In this document: positions 37,201 through 49,080 of the stretch, piece by piece
Numbering within the stretch: position 1 is the first letter of the stretch
Layout of the letters: the number at the start of each line of letters is the position of its first letter
From: Brienomyrus brachyistius
Lineage: Eukaryota; Chordata; Actinopteri; Osteoglossiformes; Mormyridae
NCBI RefSeq assembly: GCF_023856365.1
Contig: NC_064543.1
Span: 5,368,952 to 5,432,951, forward strand
Direction: 5' to 3'
DNA: 64,000 nucleotides
The notes under the pieces: model-generated
Told to the model about the DNA's origin: nothing
Databases searched by the model: none
The model's input: only the letters and a program-made list of their open reading frames with translations
Program-made: the position numbers and the translations under genes

Positions 37201-37904
37201 TGAGCGTGGCTGAACTTTTATGACAAATAAATTATGAATAAATGAATAAATTATACAAATCATTTACAATTAATGAATTTAGTTTCTCTCAAGGCCACCT
37301 AAAACAATAAGTGACAATTATTGCTGCAGAAATCTTCCAGACTATCGAGGGACTAATCCAAGAGACAGTGTCCGAACAGGTGGCCTTCCTTTGGTGTGAA
37401 TTAGACAAGGACAAAGCGTCCAGACAGTAACCTAATGCTAATGATGTGTTGGGCACCCCCTCACTGTTATGGACAGGGAGAGCAAGAGGGAGCCTCTCAG
37501 GGACAGTTTATGGAGCAGTTTATAGGGCCAGGAAATATTACTGAATATATTCAGGGGGGTGAACAGGAGTAAAAGACCATAGAATTAACAAGGGAGACAC
37601 TCACTGTGTGACATGTAAGTTTGATCTTGCTAGAGCAGAAAACTCACTGTTATTACTAGAATTTGATAATCAAACATTGAAGACTTGAAATGGAATGATT
37701 AAAGATTCACACAGAGCGAAACACTCTGTATTGACAGCAGTCAATTGTGCATAAAAGGTTATTAGTGCTCACACTTCTGGTTAATCGACTGGCTCTGTTT
37801 GAGGCAAAGGGGAAATCCTCTGTCATAATGGGGACACTATACTGACCTAGACGTTTCCTGCTGGAACACATGAATGGTGTTTAATTATGTTTTTTTCAAA
37901 GGAG

Positions 37905-38220
37905 GCAGTTGTTGTGATCGCCCGGGAAGCGGGTGAACGCGCTGGCAGGCGAGCGAGTAGGAAGCAGGCGAGCAGGCAAAAGCAGGGTGAACGGGGATTT
38001 ATTAGGCGAACAGGGTGCAGGGAACATCTCACGACGACTAACATCAATGACAGACGAAGGACTCAGGCAAGACATGGACTTAAAAAGACAGGACTGGTTG
38101 AAAATAATCAGACACAGCTGGGCACGATCAGGGAAGTACACGTGGATAATCAGGGGGGCGTGGCACACACGAGGATTGTACGAGCTGGGCGTGACAGCAG
38201 TACACATTTCACTGTGCATG
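37905..38220 (+). repeat. Probable dispersed repeat (purine-rich, GGGCGTGGCAC type)
   Basis: The composition and phrases (GGGATTTATTAGG, GACTTAAAAAGACAGGAC, AATCAGGGGGGCGTGGCAC, GGCGTGACAGCAG) resemble a repeat class I recall from many fish introns. Open frames over it (114-128 residues) look like by-products of its composition. There is no second copy in this window, so the call rests on memory. Confidence 0.35.
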
Positions 38221-39007
38221 AGGTACAGTAAGTGCTCATCAGAAGTGACTCTGACAGAACAGAAATATGTACATTATTACGTACAAAGGACCGTGAACAG
38301 AGCAATGGGAAGGTTATGAAGCGTACAGGCCGTGTTCATGCCAAGTTCCAAACGATCTCACTCTCCAAATGATTGCATTAAGCAGAGGTCTGCAGAAAAC
38401 CTCTCTGCGGACAGACAGCTCCCTGAAATGACCATTTTCTCATTCAATGGCTTATTTTCTCCTTTTACGAAAACAAGAACTTTTTCGTGAAATGTAATGT
38501 GGAAAATGGCAAGTTTAGGGACCGGCAAAAATTGTGAGTCAGCTGAGCAACAGTTCCAACATCTCCCCTGCCTTGGGGGGGGGGGGTGCCCTGGCACGCC
38601 ATACACCACCCTTGTCCTGGTACTCATCCTCAGCAGTAGCTGCCTAGCTTCCCAGCGAGCTTCAGCCATCGTTGTGTTTACTGCCAGACAAACCCAGTGC
38701 TGCCGTGGATTGGTTCAATACTAATCAAACAAATCAAACTTTCTGGTCGCCTCTGATCAATCGAAACTCTTCAAGAGAGCCACGATCAAGAAGCTAATAA
38801 CACTGTTGTAAAAAATATGCAGAAACAGCCGAAAGAAACAATTTTTAAAAGTATATATATTCTTAGGGAGCACCGGTGTTCTCTTCCTGTCGGGCTAGTG
38901 TCTGTGGAGAGTCGATGTACTCACGGGAGTAAGAAAACACTCTTCTACTCTGTGAGACTTGACTGTTATGCTGATTATTCTCACAGTGAACGTGACACCC
39001 ATGCAAC

Positions 39008-39246
39008 GGCGCAGTGAGTGGTTCAGTGGTTCAGTCTCTACGCCCTTCTTCGGAAGCTCGCCGGTTTGAGGCCTGGACTCTGTGGGCCCTTGAGTGAGGC
39101 CCTTAACCCCCAGCTTCAGGGAGGCGGCATGTTGGCCTTAACCCCTTCTCACCTGTCTGTGTGTCTCACATAGTACAAAATGGGATGAGAGAAGCATTCT
39201 GATATACCTGTGCTCATATTTGTGTAAATGGCAAATAAAGGATCAT
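39008..39246 (+). mobile_element. Second SINE type with AATAAAGGATCATT end
   Basis: The head holds TGGTTCAGTGG (A-box-like) and GCCGGTTTGAGGCCTG (B-box-like). Then follow CCTTGAGTGAGGCCCTTAAC, a segment I associate with another common fish SINE class, and the end GCAAATAAAGGATCATTG. No clear flanking duplication. Confidence 0.55.
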
Positions 39247-39638
39247 TGTATGTCAATTAAAAATGGGGGAAATGGTTTAGAGTCGGGGTGTGTGGAAACA
39301 TGAGGTATGAGGGGGGTGTCAGCCAGCCCTTCACAGCCCATAATGTAAACCGAGGAGAGACCCAAAGAGGGGCGGGTCTTAAGAAATGCCATCTCAGGTC
39401 AAACTGGCATGTGGTCTGTCTGAAATTACAGGAGCACAAAGGTCAACATTAATCAATTTAATCGCTGGTTTCTATCCAGGCCACGGATACAAATCCAACC
39501 CAAAATGCAGAAGTGCGCTCAACACTGCGAAGATGTCGCTTACTGTCCATTGAGCTACAGCCGTTCAAACAACAGACTTGCATTCTTTAGTGTCAGATTT
39601 TTAGTCTTCAGGGTTTATCTGTTGAAAAACAATATAAT

Positions 39639-39663
39639 ATATATATATAATATATATATATAA
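39639..39663. repeat. Short AT-rich run
   Basis: Two ATATATAT blocks separated by one A-A step; forms a perfect small palindrome. Confidence 0.8.
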
Positions 39664-39815
39664 TTTTGACCCCGAAGGTCAGAAGAATGCCCTGAGGCAT
39701 GCAGTCAGGGGGGGCATTTTTAGACTGAAAAGGGGGATGTCAAGTCTGCAGACTGCAGAGGCCGTTTGGTTCTGACAGATGCTGGGGGAGGATAGTGGAG
39801 AACAGACACTTTATT

Positions 39816-39832
39816 GGGGGGGGGGGGGGGGG
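39816..39832. repeat. Poly-G run
   Basis: 17 consecutive G in an ntrk3 intron. Confidence 0.95.
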
Positions 39833-42000
39833 TCCTTGTCCCTGACATTAAGTGGAGTGGGTGCAGGGAGGCTGAGGACTTGATTCTTGAGTAACACTTT
39901 TGAATTTGGCTCTGAGTGGGAGAGCAGCCATGCATGTATGGACAGAGTCCGAGGCTCTGATGCAAGGACAGCTGCTCCTTACACCGCCTGAAGTGATGTG
40001 AGATAGCGTGTGGAGAAAGGCCAATGAGAGGCTGAGAACGTCCACCAGACGAGGGACTGGGACCTGGCCCGGAACACGGGGGCTTGGAGGAACAAGCAGA
40101 CCGTCGAGCTGCCATAAGGAAGCGCGTGAGACTTTGACCCCGCTGGCATGGAGAGAGGAAGCTGCTACTGGGCAGCTGAGCTTGCCGGTAAACAGTGAGG
40201 GAACCTCCGTATAAGCCAGATGGTGAGTGACATCCCGGAGAGATTGTCCACTCCCTGACCCACTGTGACCCAGATCAGCCAGAAAGCCTCCCCCAGTCTG
40301 AGAGAGCAGAGGCTGGCCATGAACGGTTGAAGCCTTGGCTTCCCGTCTTGACACCATCAAAAGCTGGAGGTGACCCAAGCCACGGAGATAAACTGATGAT
40401 GTTATTTAGTGGTACACTAGCAAAGTCTGGTGCCGTCAGGCCTGATGTAACACAGCTGGCAAACACAGGCCCTCTGCTGGCGTTACATTAACATCATCTG
40501 CTAGAATAGCTCGGCTCATATGCCCCCCCCCCCCACCCCTCCCGGGCGCCACTTTCGAGATCTGGGACAGCCATCTCTTATCGGCTTCAGGTTCTGAAGT
40601 GACAGGCCCGGCTGCCTGGCATGGCAACGGTGACATTGAGCTGGGAGCATCTGTCCTCAAGCTCCCAGTAATGACAGTTCTGGTTCCGGTTCCGCTGAAA
40701 TGCGACCGCATCGAGGGGATGCTGGTTCACTCCTGAGGCCACCAGAGGTCAGGATCTCCAACTCGGACAGACAGGAGAAGGAACCCGACTTCAGCCTGAA
40801 GGCGGTAACTAAGCTTGGAAAGTCCAACCACAAAGAAGAAAGACCTGGGGAGGTAGGAAGGCTCCTGCTGCCTGGATGACTGACCTCAGCCTGTGCTCCC
40901 CACCGCTGCTCCATGGCTGACTTGGCAGAAAGTTTACGGGTAGATTCAGTAGCTGTCAGACCATCCATCCATCCTGCTGAACTCTGAACTCACATCCAAC
41001 TGAGGACACTTCAATCCCGGCAAAACCTGCCTCTGTGCAAAGCTCCTTTTGGGCCCGATACTATAGGCTGAGTCCACATTTTGATTTTTGTTCTGACAGA
41101 GAACATTGAGATGGTAATAATGCTGCTGGATCAGACCCGAGGTTCCTGCTAAGCTACAGCAACTCTGAGAGCCTCAGAAGGGCAAACACGCCTCCGTGAT
41201 CCTGTATTTCACATCACTGCGCCCCCATCACAACTAAATCAAGCTCCCCATATTACAGTTTTACCATCGAAGGCTTTCCTCCGCTGAGAAAGTCGTTAAG
41301 ATAGCTTAGATGCATTTTGCGATATGATTCACACTGAGGTCTCAGTGCTAATTAATCAGAGTGTTTTGGAAATCGATGCATAACCCTTGGATCACTCAGC
41401 ACCGAATTTACCAGCAGAAAAACCAGACAGGGATATAATGCCATAAAAAATCGACGGGCTGCACGTAAACGTCGGCTATTCTAACAGGAGATGCCGTAAC
41501 ACTAATGAACAAAGACTCGTCATGATTTAATTACCAAAGCAGATCCTCTACTGGCAGATTAATTTAATTTGGGGAAAAAAATCATTCTCAGTAAGAGTAC
41601 TCAGGAAATACACTATGCAGAACAACAGATAAACAGTTTAACAGGCTTGAGTGACACATCTGGATGTTGGTGATCAATCAAAACCCAGCTTCAGCAGTAG
41701 GAAGATAAAATTTTATTCCTAAGCTCTGCAGATGTAGAAATGCCAAGGTGTGTTAGAGGAATGCCCTAGACTGTGTTATAGTGGACATTCAAGGTCAAGG
41801 TCATAAAACAAATAAGAGTCTGATTTAGGAACCACTGAGGAATGAGGGCATTTTAAATACAGGAAAACAAGTCTCTGATTTTTAAAAGTATACATTTATT
41901 TATGAGTTATTCAGAGGCTGAACGCACATAGCAAACACAGAGAAAAACTGTCTCACAAGATCAGAAAGGACAGACACTGAAGAGATCATCCAGAAAAATC

Positions 42001-42712
42001 TGTTCTTTCGCACAGAGCAGCCAGAAACTGATCATTCGCACAGAGCAGCCAGAAACTGATCATTCGCACAGAGCAGACAGAGACTGATCATTCGCACAGA
42101 GCAGACAGAAACTGATCATTCGCACAGAGCAGACAGAAACTGATCATTCGCACAGAGCAGACAGAGACTGATCATTCGCACAGAGCAGACAGAAACTGAT
42201 CATTCGCACAGAGCAGACAGAGACTGATCATTCGCACAGAGCAGACAGAAACTGATCATTCGCACAGAGCAGACAGAAACTGATCATTCTCATAGAGCAG
42301 ATGGAAGCTGACCATTCTCACAGTTTAAGCGGAAGCTGATCATTCTCACAGTTTAAGCGGAAGCTGATCATTCTCACAGACCAGACAGAAGCTGCTCATA
42401 TGCATAGAACAGACAAAGGCTAATAATTTGTACAGAGCAGACGGAAGCTGTTCATTCTCAGAGGGCAAACATAAAAGCGGAAGCTGATCACTCACACAGA
42501 GCAGATGAAAGCCGATCATTCGCACGGAGCAAACAGAAGCTGCTCATTTGCATAGAGCAGACAGAAGCTGCTCATTTGCATAGAGCAGACAGAAGCTGTT
42601 CGTTCTCACAGAGCAGCCGGAAGCTGGTCTTTCTCACAGAGCAGATGGAAGCTGATCATTCTTGCAGACAGAAGCTGATCATTCTCACAAAGCAAAAGGG
42701 AGCTGATTATTC
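42001..42712. repeat. 28-bp minisatellite, about 25 copies, next to the juxtamembrane-exon donor
   Basis: The unit is 28 bp, CATTCGCACAGAGCAGACAG then AAACTGAT. It is nearly uniform from 42001 to about 42285, then increasingly diverged (CATTCTCACAG, CATTTGCATAG and GAAGCTG variants) toward the exon. It ends only about 40 bp from the splice donor at 42753. Confidence 0.95.
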
Positions 42713-42753
42713 AGGTAGATGTAGGTAGAGCCAGCAGCAGCTGATGTACTCAC

Positions 42754-42942
42754 AGGTGGCTGGCTTGTTGCAGTTGTGACCATGCCGGAAATACTGTGGG
42801 TTCTCCATAACCGGGATGCGGGTCATGCCGATGATGACTGCGTCGGGCGCAGCATCCAGGGAACACGGGCTGATGATGCCATGATTGACGTGATGAAGAG
42901 GACTGGCGGAGTCTTCCTCCCCACTGATCACAGCTACCGGCC
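42754..42942 (-). CDS. ntrk3: ntrk3 juxtamembrane exon with Shc-docking NPQY motif
   Basis: 189 nt: two bases that complete a Gly codon, 62 full codons and one base (T) of a split Tyr codon. It encodes the cytoplasmic stretch between membrane and kinase. It begins [10 protein letters not shown] and ends GHNCNKPAT. The motif ENPQYF (residues 47-52 of the exon) is the phosphotyrosine site that in Trk receptors recruits Shc and FRS2, leading to Ras-MAPK and PI3K signalling. The acceptor is TTGTTAG before GGCCGG and the donor is CCACCT followed by gtgagt. The T joins AC at the start of the next exon to give Tyr, reading KPAT-Y-VQHIK as in TrkC. A 28-bp tandem array begins about 40 bp into the downstream intron. 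No stop or frameshift. Confidence 0.96.
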
Positions 42943-43580
42943 CTAACAAGAGAAGCGGAGGGAGAAGCTGGGGTTTTCATTAAGAACATTAATGGGTGTG
43001 AAAAACAGCAGAAAAACAGCCCACAATGGAGAAAAAGAGTGAATCCAGAAAATACGAAGGGGGTCCAACGTCGTTTAAAACCTATACCCTGTGTATTAAG
43101 GTTTACTGGCTATCGAAATCCAATTTTATACCAGTATTAGGGTGGCATTTATTTCCCCAATGTAGGAAAAACATATAATTAAAGCGATATGTGGAATGCA
43201 TAGTTACGATTAGCATATGTTAGGGTTAGCATTGTATAATTTTCCCCCGGGCCCTTTACCACGTTAGCATTCTGCAATTTAACATGATCGTAGACAAAAA
43301 AAAAAACTGATCGTTACTGAATTAGAGAGTTAACCTGCAGTCGGCGGCCTCAGTCTACCGTTCAGTTCTGTGCCAGAGTTTATATTTCACCAAGGAACCT
43401 ACAATGATATAATGAGTCTTAGCAGCGGTAGCAGAACCACGAGCGAGACCAGGGGAATAGGACCTGTGTTTGGAGGAAACCATGTCCTTTTCAGAGTAAA
43501 CACGGTTCTGTAGAGAGCAGGACAGATTTAGTTAGTTTGAAAAGGGAAACTGTGGGGACAGAAGGAAAACCAAACAGACG

Positions 43581-43608
43581 GGGGGGGGGGGTGGGGTGGG
43601 GGGGGGTG
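43581..43608. repeat. Interrupted poly-G tract
   Basis: Three G runs separated by single T or TGGGGT steps, a layout compatible with a G-quadruplex. Confidence 0.9.
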
Positions 43609-45742
43609 GAACAGCTTGGGCTCGTTGGAGTGTGTGGGACGAGTGCAGGGTTGTGATGGTGGCGACATCCCCTAAGTTACCAGGGACTAAAAAAAACAGA
43701 ATACAGCAATTTATACACTCAGCCACACCCCCCAGCCTCCACCCCACCCCCACTCAGAGCCGGCAGCATTAAAATCCCATTTTAATATGCTTGAATTAAT
43801 TCCCGGGATATCTATTTACTGTTCTAAAACAGGTAGCGGTCATGACTGCAAGCCGCTAAGGCTAACAGACTGCAGCCAGTCTGCAGGCCGCGATTCACTC
43901 CTGCCTCCCTCTGCCGGCTTCATCTTCAGGGAGAAAACATCTACTACCGAGAGGTCGGGCGATGAAGCGTCTCTTCACCTTCCTTCATCCGTCTTTCCTC
44001 CACGTCCCCCACCTGGACGAAGGAGCAGGTACCGGCTATCTAATCAGCTCCTGTTATTTTTAGCAGCAATATGCGAAATGCCACGTGCCCGCACACAGTG
44101 CTTGGCGGTGGGCAGGAAATGACGGCAAACTCATACTCCGCTTCGTGAGAGAGAGCAGCTGTGTGTCAGAAGATGTGGAGGGGGGGGGGCACCTTGTAGA
44201 CAGCTGGAGTGAGAGTGTCACACAAGTGTGTCATCAGAAGAGCTTGTGCTCTCCTGTCAACATCAATGTTTACCTCACGGAATCCACAAAATCCAGAAAA
44301 AGGACAAAATAATTCCACAGATTGCAATAACAAAATACTCGTATCTTTCTATTTTTAACACAGAGAAACAAAAACGCCTTGTTTGTTTGAAAAACTGCAA
44401 ATCCATGAGTCTTTGCGTATCCGATTCCAATTCATTTTCAAGCACAAAGAAACGTAAATAAATGAATAAGACCTCCTTGCACCCCACGTCCTCCCTAAAT
44501 CGATTTCGGAGCTTTGAGTGTTGGGGTGAGTCTGCGAGGTCTTTTTTATTACTGGGGCTCAGAAGTCAATCGCTTGTGAAGCAGCCAGATGGGCTGGGAG
44601 ACACAATCGAGTCGCGTCGTCTCCCGTGGCCTTCGTCCGCTCATCTCGCAGCCGTGAGTAGCCCCTCAGGTGCCAGTGTGTGTTTTGTGCTGAGCACGTT
44701 CATATTTGCTGGGTGTGACGAACGACTTGTCGAGAAGACAACGAAACCTACCGCAAGCCCTGTTTGTCTTCATTAAAACAAGCATCAATTGATCATATAT
44801 GGACGTATTTAATGAAAAATAATAATCCATACGCAAGCATAAGATATTAAACGCAGACTTGTGAAGAACTAAACTGTTGAGAATTAAGACTGCAAAGACC
44901 CAACAAGCCTCAACGTTGGCTCACACCGAGACCCAGAAGGGTGTCATTAAGTCCACCATAACAGGTCACTCCGGATTTGAAATAAGCATGAAAAGGAGAA
45001 CTCAAGCCCTCTCAGTTATGTTGATGGTGCATAAACAGGACATCGATGAGTCCCATGGTCAGCTCCTCTGGAAGGCATCCTCAGGGGCAGTGTGTCACAC
45101 AGTGGATGAGGACACAGCCTAGATCACAGCTTAATGGATGAACGGCATCATTGCAAAAAAGGAAAAACAGGAACAGATGAGACACAGATGACAAGCTAGA
45201 GGAGAGAGATGTTTTGGCAGTAGGGTTGCAAAATTCTGCGAATTTTCCCGTTAATTCCCAAATATTTCTTTTAATTTCCCTGGAAAGTCTCCAGCTGTCT
45301 AGCCCTAGTTTGGCAGGTGCTTGAGAGAGGACATTGGGGCGTTAAGAACAGAGGAATTGTCCACCCCCCGGTGATAATACGAGAGAGACTCTTCATCACT
45401 CTAAGAACCACAAACGAGAACTAGGTGAGGTTGAAGGTTATCCCCAAATTCTACTTACTTCAGAAATATATCTGCCGAATCCATAACATTTTTTATTCAC
45501 CAACGGTTTGGTTTTTATTGTAATCTCATATATGAAGCTCTTCGCGTTATTCCATGTATGAACAGTGGTACATAAATAAAAACTATTAATATACAAGAAC
45601 AGGCTATGACGATGTACAGTGTAGGGTTAACGCGACCTCTTCAACACATCTGTTAGTAATTACCCACAGATTTCCTTTGCTCACGCCGGATAGTTACGGT
45701 TAACAAAACCCAACATCAGAGAGATAGGCTGTGTCAATGAGG

Positions 45743-45806
45743 CAGGATGATTGGGGAGATCCCCAGGAGATCCCCCAGCAGATCCCCAGGAGATCCCCCA
45801 GCAGAG
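45743..45806. repeat. Short 26-bp direct repeat
   Basis: GGAGATCCCCAGGAGATCCC followed by CCAGCA occurs about twice in tandem, within which AGATCCCC recurs at shorter spacing. Confidence 0.7.
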
Positions 45807-48299
45807 CTCTCCACTGCTTCTCCATGTTATTTTTGTCTCCACCACTGCCGGGGGTGTTTCTCACAAGCACGAAAGACAAATGCCAGGCGCATTTATAAAG
45901 CCCTGAGCTGGTCTCACGTTGCCAGTACATCTGGAAAAGGAGCTGCTTAGGTCACAAAAACACTTCACATCATCCAATTTCTCCTCTAATATAAATCTGT
46001 CTGTTCGACAGTTAACACTTCAACTTTGGGGGGGGCACCGCAATGTTTTACACACAATTTTAAGCAGTCCACCCACTGCACCAGATTGCTCCATAGTTTT
46101 CAGAGGTAAATATATAATAAATAAATCGTCAGTTTATATAACATAGTTTTAGCATTAATGTTGAATACAGGACCAGGATAGTTTCTTTTTGGTATAGTAT
46201 TTAAGTATTTTTTGAACAAGATGTAATCAGTGACGCATTAACTACACCTGGGTGTTTATTCAATGCCCCATTCCATTGATCAACTGATTGATCGATAAAT
46301 AAATAAATCAATCAGTCAGTCAACCAATCAATTTCCGGCGCAGTCTTTCACCCGCCTGTGTCTTTACTGATAATGATTTTCTTGTTCTGCTGAGAGCTTT
46401 TTGGTTCTCGTTGCCTTTTACCGCCGAATTATCCATCTTCCAACCGTTTAAATGATTTTACAGGCACCGCGATGGATGTTAAAACACAGTTTTTCAGTTG
46501 AACGCATACACAGCCATTAGAGTGCCTCTCGTCATTAATTACTGGGCGAGTGCGGGAACTCGATGTTAGCCGGGACTTGCGATGTCACACACGAATGTGC
46601 CAGGAGTCAAAGAATTTGGAAAGGGAACAAAAAGAGATGTGACTCCGCAGAGAGTCAGGGCTGCTGTTCCGTTTACGGCAGAGAGGGGGAAACATTTTCC
46701 GTCGCTGTAACATTCTTCATGAGATGCGCAAGGCACTCGTTTCATTAGGAATCATCACAGCTGAATTTAACCTTGAAGGTCGTGTGACAAGCAGATTCAC
46801 GACGCCGAGTCCCTGCCTCACATGTGCATGTCGCATTATTCTGAGGCTGCAGAGAAGCATTTCATGCAAGTGTGCTTATCGTTTTTATCCATGCATTCAG
46901 CAGGGAGTTTTTAATAAAAAAAATCCAGGTTAATTACCTGCTCAAGGTTACAACAACAGGGCTACTCCTGGCCTCGAGCCAACAGGCCTTCGGATGGTGT
47001 TTGAATTGAAGGCCAGATCCCAAAACGCTGCTGTAAATGACCCCGAAAGGCGCTACAGAGAGGCTCCGAGCAATGACACCAGTGACGAATCGTAAAGTCC
47101 CCTGTTACTGAAAAAAACACATAACCAATCAGTTCAGGGTGCGATTCCCGCTGTATTATAAACGCACAATAACACAGACACAACGAAAATGCCTCAGTAA
47201 GGGGTTTCTGCTGATTTTATATGACAAACTAAAGTTAAGTTTTTGTGTCTGCTGCTATTTTCTCTTCATGAAGGTCAACCTGTCTTTAAAAATGTAGCTC
47301 AATTAAGGTTTTATTTTTTTGCTGATGGATAAAAGAAAGTCTCGGTAACCCTCCCTCAGAAAAAAAAAGTACGTCGGCACCTTGGGACTTGGACGCTTCA
47401 TACGGACTGATTCCAGCGGTAAGTTTAACCACGCGCCCGATTATCATACTAAATCATGGGGCTTAAAGGAGACACCGTCCCTCCAGGGAAGCTTAACTTG
47501 TCCGGATATATTTCACGGCAAAGTGCAGGGGTCAAACAGACCCCATCCTTTCACGTGGGATATGGGACTCGGGCTTGCCAGTAACGCGGCAAAAACAGGA
47601 GCACGTGCCTGCCGCCGGTACCTGCAGCAGAACATTCTGGGTTCACCGTGCAGACTGGCAGTCTGGTGCTGGTGCGTCGGGTCAACAGGCGGTTAGCGCT
47701 CCGCGTCTGTGCTGCCCCCGGAGAGAAGAGCGGAGCTTGTAGGCATGGAAAGGTGCATTGTGGGACGGCGATGGAGGGCATGTTGGCAGCACACTATCTC
47801 TCCTGCCCCTTACCCACATACTGCTGTCCTTGCCTTTCCTGTCCCAGCCTCTAGAGGGCTCCCTTTCATGCCTCACCTCTTGCCCCCAAGCAGCGCAGCT
47901 GAATGCAGATTCTTCAGCCGGAAGCACACTGGTACTGTGCTACCAATCGCCCGTTTAAGCCTGGCACTGGGACAACACAGACTAAAAACTAAAATCGCGG
48001 TTCCCTCCTTTAATGGAACAAACCTCTTCATTCAGATAAGACATATTAGCTAGAAGTCAAAGTATTTTGACAGGTCTGAGGCTGCGTCGCATGTGTGACA
48101 GCACAGACCAGACAAAGCCATTCACATTTAACTGTCCAACGATTTTATCTTCAACACACTGCTGGAGTCCTTCTTCTGTTTCCTATTTAATTTATTGAGA
48201 AATGGAAGACAGGAAGGAAACAGGACTGGAGGAGCAGGCAGATCTGTTACGATTTGCCTATGTGCGTGGTGCTTGAGGGGAAAAACACCGAGCAACCTG

Positions 48300-49080
48300 A
48301 AGCCTCCCCCGTAGTGTGCCGATGCTGACGAGCGCGGGATGCAGGCACCGATACGGTTACTTGGGAATCAGCGATCAGCAGCTCACCTCAGCAGCACCTG
48401 AGGTGCCGGCAGCCGCCTCCCGGACCAGCTGGCTGACTCAGCGCGGATGGCCGGCCTGGCAGGACTACAGTGAAATGGGGGCCTATAGTGACGGGGGAGG
48501 GCGAGGGGAGCGCATCCACCTCCAGTCAGCGTCAGCGTGGGACGGCGTGACGAGGAAAGGAGCCACTTTTAGCAGGAGGGAAAAAAAATCTGGCCCCGGA
48601 TATGGTCACGAAATAACGTTCAGGCGTTTAGAAATTTACCATACATGACATACCCCGCAGGTGACGAGAGCGACCGGACCGGAGGGGCCTCCAGGGTGTC
48701 TGATGCGCTTCCAGCAGGAGATATGGATTCCATATTGCTCCACCAGATTAGTGGCGGGGGGGGGCAGAAGGCGGAAAGCTAAGCTCGTTAGCTGCGGGGC
48801 ACGGAGGGGGAAGTGGGGGGGGGGGGGGGTCATGAGAGCTAATGTGGGGCAATTACAAAGCCCCACCCCCTACCCCTACCCCATCCTCAGCCAATGCCAG
48901 GAGCATATTGCACTGGGGGTGGGGGAGGGGGGGGCCTGGCTGCGGGCCGCGCTCTGCCAGTTGGCAGGGCCATGGGTAACAGGGCTGGGAAAAAACCCAA
49001 TCCCAGCATGCACTGGGGTAGAGACAGCCCCGGCCCAGCGCCGCGTTCACCTTGCGGCACTGGAGGGCAGCGTCTAAGTG
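48300..49080. other. GC-rich intronic patch
   Basis: Visibly richer in G, C and CpG than its surroundings, with G runs at 48757-48764 and 48817-48828 and a C-rich block at 48861-48890 facing a G-rich block at 48915-48934. A 138-residue open frame crosses it on the plus strand with no familiar motif. It could be an intronic CpG island or simply GC-biased sequence. Confidence 0.35.

Larger units (their letters stand above)
30557..42753 (-). other. ntrk3: ntrk3 intron between the juxtamembrane and glycine-loop exons
   Basis: About 12.2 kb. It contains the dead Tc1-like element, the hAT-like fold-back element, the second SINE type, a probable dispersed repeat, G/C runs and the 28-bp array. In mammals this intron holds the alternative exons of kinase-lacking TrkC; none could be recognised here by eye. 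The stretch 39720-40970 has long open frames on the minus strand (up to 176 residues) that match nothing I know and are probably chance in GC-richer DNA. Confidence 0.85.

Noticed and set aside
39720..40378. Overlapping minus-strand frames up to 176 codons
   Set aside because: Ser/Pro/Leu-rich text without a recognisable domain in GC-richer intron sequence; two overlapping frames are both open, as expected by chance in such composition.
42001..42712. Regular repeats that might suggest a CRISPR array
   Set aside because: The units are directly head-to-tail with no unique spacers, the setting is a vertebrate intron, and no cas genes are present. The same applies to the arrays at 52375, 28898 and 26969.
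47860..47880. Minus-strand GMKG-like codons that might be the end of the transmembrane-proximal ntrk3 exon
   Set aside because: The frame has an in-frame stop immediately upstream and no YGRRSKF-like sequence before it.
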